A DNA stretch of 64,000 nucleotides. Source: Idiomarina seosinensis_A (GTDB lineage Bacteria; Pseudomonadota; Gammaproteobacteria; Enterobacterales; Alteromonadaceae). The notes under the pieces were generated by a model that saw nothing but the letters and a program-made list of their open reading frames with translations, searched no databases and had not been told where the DNA came from. The stretch covers positions 744,001 through 808,000 of the forward strand of contig NZ_CP085211.1 in assembly GCF_044797955.1 (NCBI RefSeq), in the 5' to 3' direction. The position numbers and the translations under genes are program-made. Positions 1 to 7,407 of this stretch are shown one piece after another (position 1 is the first letter of the stretch; every line of letters begins with the position of its first letter).

Positions 1-1
1 A

Positions 2-1378
2 CTGAAGCAAAATTATGCCGATGCTGAGCGCGGCATGAAGCGGCTGTTTGACAACCCCAAATACGTGAATAGCAAAGAAAAACAGCTGATGCAGCGGATT
101 GAGGAGATTCAGCAGCGGGCTCTTGCGACTACCGAACGGGTTGAACAGCTACTGGCTAATGGACAGCGTCAGCAGGCGCAGAACTACGTATTGTCGGATT
201 TATCACCGGCCTATGCCGAATGGCTAAATCGTATCAACGATTTTATTGACTATGAAGAACAGGTGATTTCTTCCGGCGTCGACTCGGTGCTCGAACGCAG
301 TAACGGATTTACCACTTTGATGTGGTGGATCACTGTGTTTGCGGTTATCGCTGCGGGTGTCGTGAGCTACTTAATTGTCCGTAAGTTGGCGCGCACTATT
401 GGTGGAGAGCCAGATGAGGCCGCTGAAGCGTTCCAGCGCATTGCTGACGGTGATTTAACGGTGACGACTCAGTCAGACTACCCCGATTCGATGATGGGCC
501 AGATCAACCGTATGGTGCAGGATTTACGTAAGCTTATCGGAGAGGTGTCGGAATCATCCGAACAGCTGCTGGATTCGGCCAGCGAGCTGTCAAAAACTGC
601 CAACAATAATTCGTCACTGGTGCAGCGGCAGCAGGATGAAACCACCCAGGGTGCAGCGGCCATCAACCAGATGTCGCAAACGGTTTCCGAAGTTGCGCGT
701 CATACCAATGAAGCAGCGCAGCTGGCTGATGACAGCGATAAAGAAACGGACCGTGGCCGTGGCGAAGTCGAAGCAACCATTCAGTCGATTGAGGCTCTGG
801 CCCATGAAGTTGAAAACGCAGCTGGTGTCATTGGTGAGCTTAGCGACAACACCGATGAAATTACCAAAGTGCTGGAAGTTATTGAAGGTATTGCTGACCA
901 GACCAACCTGCTGGCACTTAACGCGGCCATTGAAGCGGCCCGTGCCGGAGAGCACGGCCGCGGCTTCTCGGTAGTAGCTGATGAAGTACGAGCACTGGCA
1001 AACCGGACGCAGGAATCGACGCAGAGCATTCAGTCGCTGATTGAGACCATGAAGGGCAGTGCCGGTAACGCAGTAACGGTAATGGAGCGTGGCCAGGATC
1101 AGGCCAGCAACAGTGTTGACCAGGCCCGTCGTGCCGGCGATTCACTTAACTCGGTACGAGATGCTGTGCGCCGCATGACCGACATGAACGCACAAATTGC
1201 GACGGCGGCAGAAGAACAAAGCTCGGTAGCGGACGAAATTAACCAGAACTTCCATGGTATTACTGAAGCAACTGAGCAGTCAGCCGCCGGCTCGACTCAG
1301 GTCAGCGAGGCCAGCACCGAGCTGAATCAGCTGGCGAAGCGCTTGAGTGAGCGGGTTCATCGTTTCCGCGTCTCTTGA
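2..1378 (+). CDS. Methyl-accepting chemotaxis protein (5' end cut by window)
   Basis: This is the C-terminal part of a transmembrane chemoreceptor that signals through CheW/CheA to the flagellar motor. The frame is open to the window edge, so the true start lies upstream and the first visible Met (base 35) is probably internal. Visible order: the end of a ligand-binding or four-helix region, one membrane segment (WWITVFAVIAAGVVSYLIV), a HAMP region, then a long coiled-coil signalling domain. The domain's hairpin tip is conserved (IADQTNLLALNAAIEAARAG, then GRGFSVVADEVRALA). The C-terminus (RVHRFRVS) has no CheR-tethering pentapeptide. The ligand cannot be told from the part seen. Family assignment is very secure. 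Confidence 0.95.
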   Translation: MKQNYADAERGMKRLFDNPKYVNSKEKQLMQRIEEIQQRALATTERVEQLLANGQRQQAQNYVLSDLSPAYAEWLNRINDFIDYEEQVISSGVDSVLERSNGFTTLMWWITVFAVIAAGVVSYLIVRKLARTIGGEPDEAAEAFQRIADGDLTVTTQSDYPDSMMGQINRMVQDLRKLIGEVSESSEQLLDSASELSKTANNNSSLVQRQQDETTQGAAAINQMSQTVSEVARHTNEAAQLADDSDKETDRGRGEVEATIQSIEALAHEVENAAGVIGELSDNTDEITKVLEVIEGIADQTNLLALNAAIEAARAGEHGRGFSVVADEVRALANRTQESTQSIQSLIETMKGSAGNAVTVMERGQDQASNSVDQARRAGDSLNSVRDAVRRMTDMNAQIATAAEEQSSVADEINQNFHGITEATEQSAAGSTQVSEASTELNQLAKRLSERVHRFRVS

Positions 1379-1434
1379 TGAGGCACAAGGACGGGTTAAG
1401 CTGCAGAAGTTTTAGGCGGTCGCTGCAAAAGCAC

Positions 1435-1463
1435 TTGATTCGATCGGCTAAAAACCATAGTAT
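1435..1463 (+). promoter_or_regulatory. Candidate sigma-70 promoter of tRNA-Ser
   Basis: TTGATT (1435-1440) and TAGTAT (1458-1463) are separated by exactly 17 bases and end 12 bases before the mature tRNA 5' end. This is the expected geometry for a stable-RNA promoter. It was found by eye only. Confidence 0.5.
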
Positions 1464-1475
1464 AGCGCCCGTTCC

Positions 1476-1566
1476 GGAGAGGTGGCCGAGTGGCTGAAGG
1501 CGCACGCCTGGAAAGTGTGTATACGGTAACCCCGTATCGAGGGTTCGAATCCCTCTCTCTCCGCCA
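1476..1566 (+). tRNA. tRNA-Ser (anticodon GGA)
   Basis: A class II tRNA of 91 bases with CCA encoded (1564-1566). The acceptor arm GGAGAGG pairs with TCTCTCC (one G-U pair). The anticodon stem CACGC/GTGTG encloses the loop CTGGAAA, giving anticodon GGA, which reads UCC and UCU. A long variable arm and the T-arm motif GGTTCGAATCC follow. It stands alone between a chemoreceptor gene and a terminator. Confidence 0.97.
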
Positions 1567-1575
1567 GTTAGTAGT

Positions 1576-1610
1576 AAAAAAAGGGCTCGCCGTTTGGTGG
1601 GCCCTTTTTT
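1576..1610 (+). terminator. Rho-independent terminator of tRNA-Ser
   Basis: AAAAAAGGGC and GCCCTTTTTT form an inverted repeat ending in a T run, starting about 10 bases after the tRNA CCA. The flanking A and T runs could make it work in both directions, so it may also stop transcription of the minus-strand gene that ends at 1628. Confidence 0.85.
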
Positions 1611-1627
1611 GTTACATCTATTGCCTA

Positions 1628-2350
1628 TTAATGTTGATGCTCGGCCTCCAGCGCGTTACCTTCCGTGTCGTAAAAACCACTGGCACCAGCCTCAATGAAT
1701 CCCTGAGAGACCATATTGGTCAAAAAAGGATCGGTATGGTCGTCACCGATGTCGGCATAATCCGTTGCCTGATAAACATCCCGATGAGCAAAAAAATCTG
1801 TGATTACTGCTTTGTCCTGATTCAGTCGCTGTTGTTGCCAGATAATCCGGTTACCCCTGGAATCACTGCGCTGAAACCGCTTAGGAAGCTGGTAGGCCGG
1901 TAACCAGTCGATTACCAGAGTCTGCTGAGCCAACTGCAGTTGATAGGTTTCCGTTTTTGAGCAACCTGAGCCCTGTTCGCTGATTTTGTTCATTCTTTGC
2001 AGTAATTTATCGGCAATCAGTTGATTGCGATAACTCCAGTTGGTCTCCCGTTTACCATGGATGATATCGTTCGGCTGATATTCGATAGCGCGCTGATGGG
2101 CATCAAAGTAACGGGTTGGCTTTAACATTTCCTCACGCACGAACTGCCACATTTCGGTCATTTGAGTTTGTGGATATTGATGCGCAACGTGTTGCGGTTT
2201 GCGCCATAAACTCATTTCGGTATGTTGTTCTGCTGCCTCTGTGGTGTGCGATATGCGGTACTCAGCCTGCACCCACTCAGCGTCGCATACCTCAGCATTA
2301 GCTTCAGCGGCCAGCAACAAGACTGAGATAAAAGTAACGTTCTTCCACAT
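1628..2350 (-). CDS. Secreted protein of unknown function
   Basis: I do not recognise this 240-residue protein. It begins with a clear signal peptide (MWKNVTFISVLLLAAEANA), so it should be exported to the periplasm or beyond. The mature part is polar and rich in Gln, His and aromatic residues, with three cysteines (two near the mature N-terminus and the middle) and no membrane segment. The C-terminus is acidic and His-containing (EGNALEAEHQH). It lies downstream of two alkaline phosphatase genes on the same strand but beyond their terminator hairpin, so it may have its own promoter. A phosphate-related role is suggested only by position. Confidence 0.75.
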   Translation of the reverse strand: MWKNVTFISVLLLAAEANAEVCDAEWVQAEYRISHTTEAAEQHTEMSLWRKPQHVAHQYPQTQMTEMWQFVREEMLKPTRYFDAHQRAIEYQPNDIIHGKRETNWSYRNQLIADKLLQRMNKISEQGSGCSKTETYQLQLAQQTLVIDWLPAYQLPKRFQRSDSRGNRIIWQQQRLNQDKAVITDFFAHRDVYQATDYADIGDDHTDPFLTNMVSQGFIEAGASGFYDTEGNALEAEHQH

Positions 2351-2369
2351 GATATTAATCTCGCAATAG

Positions 2370-2401
2370 AAATAGAAAAGGCGGCTGCTCGAGCCGCCTT
2401 A
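2370..2401 (-). terminator. Terminator after the alkaline phosphatase gene
   Basis: A perfect hairpin AAGGCGGC / GCCGCCTT with a 7-base loop (2379-2401), followed on the minus strand by TTTCTATTTC. It lies 12 bases after the stop of the phosphatase gene. Confidence 0.75.
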
Positions 2402-2412
2402 AAATAACAGAC

Positions 2413-4260
2413 TTAGTTCAGGTTGGTTTCTGCCTGGTTCACCAAATCGCCGGCATAATCCATGATATGAAAAATGACACTTTGCTCATTCGTACCGTTT
2501 ACCATGAAGGCACCTGGACCTTTGGCATAAATGCCCACATCTTCGCCCGAATGAGTTTCCGATGACAGTGGAATCAATGCTTCCTGGTGGTAGCCCATTT
2601 GCGTTGTGTCGATTTCGCTAATATCGTGACGACCCGCTGCAATCGGCATAGCGTAGGAGGCATCGGAGTTAGTCTGCTCGCCGAGATCCATAAAGCCGCG
2701 ACCGTTTGTGTATCCCAGTGTAGTGTAGGGCAAACCGTCCGCAGCCTCAGCGGGAGCGTCTGCACCAACAGTTACCACCTTACCCAAAATTGGGTTGCCG
2801 CGTTTAGGGTAGCCGGCAATGGTAAAGACGTGACCGTGGTCCGCGGTGACGATAATTAAGGTATCCTCATCGTCAGTTAGTTCATCGGCTCTGGCAATAG
2901 CCTGCGCAAATTCGATGGTATCATTTAGCGCACCAGCAGCGTTGCCGGCGTGATGAGCATGGTCGATACGTCCGGATTCGACGGTTAAAAAGAAGCCGTT
3001 CGAGTTGTTATCCAGTACCGCGATGGCTTTTTCGGTCATCTCAGTTAAGGAAGGTTCACCAGCGATGTCGTTAACGCGGTCAGCTTCATATTGCATGTGC
3101 GACTCGTTGAATAAAGCAAAGACTTTGTCCGTTGCTTCAGTAGCCAGACCGTCAAAGCCGGCCTGATCAAACAGGTAGCTGCCGGTTGGGTATTTAGCCT
3201 GCCACTCAGCGGTTAAATCACGGTTGTCGGTACGGTCGCCTTCAATGCTGCTGGCAGCATCCACACTGTTAAAGGCTGCATCGCGGGGTAGGAAGTGACG
3301 TCGGCCACCGCCCATAACTACTTCCAGCCCATCGACATTGACACCGGCAAAGCGTGATTCCAGATTCTCTTCAAAATGTATCAATTGATCGGCGATGTCT
3401 TTACAGCCCTCATCGATAGCGGCTTGTGGTATGTCAGAGATATCTTCCCAGTTACGATCCGCAGATTTAGCATAAGTCGCTGCAGGCGTTGCATGGGTGA
3501 TACGTGCTGTCGAAATAATGCCTGTCGCTTTACCTGCCAGTTCTGCCAGCTCAAGTGCGGTAACCAGCTCGTTGCCCTGCGCAGTAGTGCAATTACCAGG
3601 TGCTACACGTTCATCAACACCAATAACACCCACGTCGGTTTTTACGCCACTGACCATGGCGGTCATGGTACCGGCGGAATCAGGCGTTTGCGCATCAACG
3701 TTGTAGGTTTTTGATAGTCCGGAAAACGGAAAGCGATCAAAGCTGAGCTGATTTTCCTCGCCGGTTTGCCCTTTGCGTTGACCTTCCAGTATTCGGGCGG
3801 CAGTGACGGTTGAAATACCCATACCGTCGCCGACAAATAAGATAACGTTTTTGGCTTTGCCACGCGCATTGTCAACGGTGGCCTGCAACCAGGCTTCTTT
3901 GTTTTGCTGGGTTACCCGCTGTGCGTCAACATACCAGCTGTTATTGACGTTATTCAGGACCTCGCTGGCACTGATCGATGTCCGCCCCGGTTCACAGACG
4001 TAGCTGGTTTCGGTTATTTCATTATCGTCCAGCAAACCATTGGCATTTTCGTCCTGACCCGAATCAAAACGAACACCCCCGTGTGGGCAGTTTTCATTGC
4101 CCTTTGCAATATCAGTCTGGGTGGTGATACTACTTACGCCATCGCTGCCACTGGATCCGGCAGGACCGGTGGCGCCGCGTTCGCCATCATCGCCGTCAAG
4201 TTCACAGGCGCTTAGCCCCATGACGGTCAGGGCGATTAAACTCAGTTTAAATAATTTCAT
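2413..4260 (-). CDS. Alkaline phosphatase, lipoprotein form with collagen-like spacer
   Basis: A PhoA-family phosphomonoesterase of 615 residues that should release phosphate from organic phosphates at the cell surface or in the periplasm. Order: lipoprotein signal with lipobox LSAC (Cys19), a short collagen-like Gly-X-Y stretch (GERGATGPAGSSG), and a small Cys-bounded module with an EF-hand-like loop (DENANGLLDDNE, about residues 70-81). The phosphatase domain runs from about residue 135. Active-site motifs are all present: VGDGMG (Asp145), DSAGTM with nucleophile Ser195, ESGRIDHAHHAG, TADHGH and SSETHSGED. The ATG at 4258-4260 is chosen because GGAG lies 6 bases upstream; an upstream GTG would begin inside that site. 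A broken paralogue lies 26 bases upstream. The substrate is unknown. Confidence 0.93.
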   Translation of the reverse strand: MKLFKLSLIALTVMGLSACELDGDDGERGATGPAGSSGSDGVSSITTQTDIAKGNENCPHGGVRFDSGQDENANGLLDDNEITETSYVCEPGRTSISASEVLNNVNNSWYVDAQRVTQQNKEAWLQATVDNARGKAKNVILFVGDGMGISTVTAARILEGQRKGQTGEENQLSFDRFPFSGLSKTYNVDAQTPDSAGTMTAMVSGVKTDVGVIGVDERVAPGNCTTAQGNELVTALELAELAGKATGIISTARITHATPAATYAKSADRNWEDISDIPQAAIDEGCKDIADQLIHFEENLESRFAGVNVDGLEVVMGGGRRHFLPRDAAFNSVDAASSIEGDRTDNRDLTAEWQAKYPTGSYLFDQAGFDGLATEATDKVFALFNESHMQYEADRVNDIAGEPSLTEMTEKAIAVLDNNSNGFFLTVESGRIDHAHHAGNAAGALNDTIEFAQAIARADELTDDEDTLIIVTADHGHVFTIAGYPKRGNPILGKVVTVGADAPAEAADGLPYTTLGYTNGRGFMDLGEQTNSDASYAMPIAAGRHDISEIDTTQMGYHQEALIPLSSETHSGEDVGIYAKGPGAFMVNGTNEQSVIFHIMDYAGDLVNQAETNLN

Positions 4261-4286
4261 CTTCTGCTCCACTATTTCGCTGCAGG

Positions 4287-5788
4287 TTACTCGTCAAGAA
4301 GGCCTAGTGCTTGGTTAATGACATGAAAAACGGCGTTTTGCTCGACAACGCCCTGGACGAGCTGGCTGCCGGGGCCGGTTGCGTGCAGGCTAATATCTTC
4401 GCCAGAGTGAGTTTCGGAGCTAAGCGGAATCAGTGCTTCCTGATGGTAACCTGCGGCGGTGGTGTCAATACCGGTTAAATCGTGACGTCCGGCGTTAATC
4501 TCCATCGCATAGCCTGCATCCGAGTTTGTTTCGCTGCCAAGATTCATAAAACCACGTCCGTTGGTATAGCCTAATGTTGTGTAGGGCATGCCATCAGCTG
4601 CTTCAGCTGCTTGTTCAGCACCGACATTAACTACCTTGCCAAGAATAGGATTGCCGCGTTTAGGATAACCGGCGATGGTAAAGACGTGACCGTGGTCAGC
4701 GGTAACCAGAATTAAGGTTTCCTCGGGGTTGGTGCTGTCGTAGGCCGCTTTTATCGCCGCTTCGAAAGCGAGTGTATCGGTCAGTGCACCGGCCGCGTTA
4801 CCGGCGTGATGAGCATGGTCAATACGGCCAGACTCAACCGTTAAGAAAAAGCCTTTATCGTTGTTATCGAGAATATCGATCGCTTTACGAGTCATTTGTT
4901 CGATGGAGGGCTCGCCGGCAATGTCGTTATCCCGGTCTGCTTCATACTGCATATGCGACTCGTTGAATAAACCCAGTACGCGGGTGGTCGAGGCTGCATC
5001 GATGCTGTTAAATCCAAGCTCATCGTATACGTACAGACCATCCTCGTATTGCTGCTGCCATTCAGCGGTCAGATCTCTGTCGTCGGTGCGATCACCCTCT
5101 ACAGCACTGGCTGCGTCGCTGCTGTTGTACGCTTCATCTTTTGGTAAGAAGTGCCGCCGGCCGCCGCCAAAAACGACCTCGATGCCATCAACGTCGGCGC
5201 CGGTAAAGCGTTGTTCCAAATACTGTTCGAAGTTAACCAGTTGATCGGCAATATCGGTACATCCGGCACTAACGGCCGTTTCCGGCATATCGGAAATATC
5301 TTCCCAGTTACGGTCGGCCGACTTTGCGTAGGTGGCTGCAGGCGTTGCATGGGTAATTCGGGCGGTGGAGACAATGCCGGTTGATAATCCTTTGATCTCG
5401 GCCAGCTCTAAAGCTGTGGTGACTTCATTGCGGTCATGGTACCGGCTGAATCGGGTGTTTGTGCATCAACGTTGTAGGTTTTTACTAAGGCAGAACGCGG
5501 AAAGCGCTCAAAAGTCAGGTAGTCTTCTTCGCCAGGATTGCCTTTTAGCTGACCTTTGAGTATACGTGCCGAGGTCAGAGTTGAGACGCCCATACCATCG
5601 CCAACGAAGATAATGACGTTTTTGGCTTTAAATTGATTATTCGTGTTTTGTTTCTCGGTTAACTTCGCTTGACCGTCGGTGTACCAGCTACTGGTCTGCT
5701 GGTAGTCAGGCAGAGCCTGCTGTGCACCTGCAGTCATTGAGAGGCTTGCGGTAATGGCCGTAGCGATTGTTTTCCATCGTGTTTTCAT
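4287..5788 (-). pseudogene. Alkaline phosphatase paralogue broken by an 85-base deletion
   Basis: This is a second PhoA-family gene in tandem with the intact copy. Reading on the minus strand, the first 126 codons give a signal peptide (MKTRWKTIATAITASLSMTAGA), VGDGMG and the nucleophile motif DSAGTMTAM, then hit a stop (5408-5788). The remaining ~380 codons (to 4287) continue in another frame with intact THATPAA, HAHHAG, TADHGH and THSGED motifs. Aligning the copies base by base, sequence equivalent to 3575-3659 of the intact gene is missing at the junction 5430/5431. That is 85 bases (28 codons plus one), so the frame shifts. This copy lacks the lipobox, collagen-like and EF-hand parts. It is probably inactive unless the strain is polymorphic here. 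Confidence 0.88.
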
Positions 5789-5964
5789 CTGGTTTCCCCA
5801 ATCGTTATTCAGTGTCGCTGTAATATCAGCGTGCTAGACTTAAGGAAGTTTCATGAAAGTTATGTAGAAACCTTGTTAAAGATTAGCGGTATTTATGTGA
5901 CAGCCTGTGCTGGGCGCACTAAGGGTGCGGTAGTCAGGTCCTTTCGGTTAGTACGGAGGTGTGT

Positions 5965-7314
5965 GTGGTTCCTGCGACGAATGACTTCTGGTTTCTGCCC
6001 CTTGGCGGTACCGGCGAAATTGGTATGAACATGAACCTTTACGGGCATGCCGGGCAGTGGCTGATGATTGATTGCGGGGTGTCTTTTGATGAGCAGCTGC
6101 AGGCGGATGATGAGCTGGCGGTGCGTCATGAGGTGGTGGCGGCGGATCCGCGGTTTATGGTGGATAACCGCGACTTACTGGCCGGGCTGATTATTACTCA
6201 CGCGCATGAAGATCACATAGGTGCCGTTGAGGATCTCTGGCCACGGCTGCGTTGTCCTATTTATACCACGCCCTACACAGCAGCGGTGTTGCGACGCAAA
6301 TTAGCCTATACGGACTTTGCGGACCAGGTGACCATTATTGAGGTCAATGACCGCGGGCAGCAGACTATCGGTCCGTTCCGGGTTACCTGGTTGCGGCTGA
6401 CGCACTCGTTACCCGACCCATATGGTTTGCTAATTGAAACGCCGGTGGCGCGGGTGGTTCATACCGGCGACTGGAAGATTGACCGGGACCCGGTATTAGG
6501 CGCGCCGATTGATGGCGCGGCGCTGCAGCGTCTGGCTGAGCAACCCATTGATGCGTTAATCGGTGATTCAACCAATGCCCTAAAACCCGGCTGGTCGGTT
6601 TCTGAGGGGGAGTGCTTTGCCGGTTTACTGGCCCAGACACAGCAAGCAAAAGGGCGCGTAGTGGTTGGCTGTTTCAGCAGTAATATTGCCAGACTGGTGA
6701 CCCTGGCAAAAGTGGCAGCGCGCAGCGGCAGGCGACTGGCGGTATTCGGTCGCTCTTTAGAACGGCATGTGGCGACCGCCAGAGCTTTTGGTCTGTGGCC
6801 TGATGAACTGGAGCTGATTCATTATGGCCATGTAGGTTATTTGCCGCCCGCCGAGGTGATGGTCGTGGCAACCGGTTGTCAGGGCGAGCCGCGTGCGGCT
6901 CTCAGTCGTCTGGCTAACGACAGGCATCCAATGCTGGCGCTGGATAAAGGCGATACGGTGTTACTCAGTGCTATGGTGATTCCGGGTAACGAAGCACATG
7001 TGCAGGCATTGGTGCAAAAATTTACTGCCCGGGGTATTGCGGTGGTACAAAAAGAGGACACTGAGTTGCCGATTCATGCCTCCGGCCATCCTAATGAAGA
7101 AGAGCTTAAGCAAATGTACCGCTGGCTGCAGCCGCAACTGGTGATCCCTACACATGGTGAGCCGGAGCATTTGGTACGCCATGCCGATATTGCGCGCGAA
7201 GTGGGCGTGCGCCGTACATTAACCGGTCAGAACGGCGACTTATTTCGTATCGCTCCGGTGCCCAGTCTGCGACGCAAAGCGGTGAGGACCGGACGTATCC
7301 CGCTGGCGCGCTGA
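5965..7314 (+). CDS. RNase J-like beta-CASP metallo-hydrolase
   Basis: A 449-residue metallo-beta-lactamase-fold protein of the RNase J / beta-CASP type, probably a cytoplasmic RNA nuclease. The N-terminal LPLGGTGEIGMN is the RNase J opening motif. HAHEDHIGAVEDL supplies the metal-binding HxHxDH, and VHTGDWKID, GDSTNAL and ASGHPNEEELK mark the later metallo-beta-lactamase and beta-CASP motifs. It ends about 100 residues short of classical RNase J, just after the NGDLFRI strand, so the C-terminal dimerisation domain appears to be absent. The GTG at 5965 is preferred over the GTG at 5959 because GGAGG (5955-5959) lies 5 bases ahead. It is transcribed away from the phosphatase genes. Confidence 0.85.
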   Translation: MVPATNDFWFLPLGGTGEIGMNMNLYGHAGQWLMIDCGVSFDEQLQADDELAVRHEVVAADPRFMVDNRDLLAGLIITHAHEDHIGAVEDLWPRLRCPIYTTPYTAAVLRRKLAYTDFADQVTIIEVNDRGQQTIGPFRVTWLRLTHSLPDPYGLLIETPVARVVHTGDWKIDRDPVLGAPIDGAALQRLAEQPIDALIGDSTNALKPGWSVSEGECFAGLLAQTQQAKGRVVVGCFSSNIARLVTLAKVAARSGRRLAVFGRSLERHVATARAFGLWPDELELIHYGHVGYLPPAEVMVVATGCQGEPRAALSRLANDRHPMLALDKGDTVLLSAMVIPGNEAHVQALVQKFTARGIAVVQKEDTELPIHASGHPNEEELKQMYRWLQPQLVIPTHGEPEHLVRHADIAREVGVRRTLTGQNGDLFRIAPVPSLRRKAVRTGRIPLAR

Positions 7315-7407
7315 GCTGTTCGCTAAAAACTTGCGACCAAGGTCGAATTTTCTATTTGTACGGTCGGGTTATGCTGTTGTCAGGTTGTTAAAATTTGAGG
7401 TTACAGC

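Noticed and set aside
1476..1566. tRNA-Ser as an attachment site for an integrated element
   Set aside because: No integrase, no second copy of the tRNA 3' end, and ordinary genes on both sides.
4287..5288. Open frame of 333 codons as a separate, shorter phosphatase
   Set aside because: It lacks the signal peptide and nucleophile motif, which lie in the other frame upstream. It is the 3' part of the broken gene.
5849..5858. 10-base palindrome TTTCATGAAA upstream of the RNase J-like gene
   Set aside because: It does not extend beyond 10 bases and there is no promoter around it, so chance is likely.
5880..5905. Possible Pho box on the minus strand (CTGTCAC followed by A/T-rich bases) before the broken phosphatase
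   Set aside because: Only one half-site is present; the second 11-base-spaced repeat does not match.
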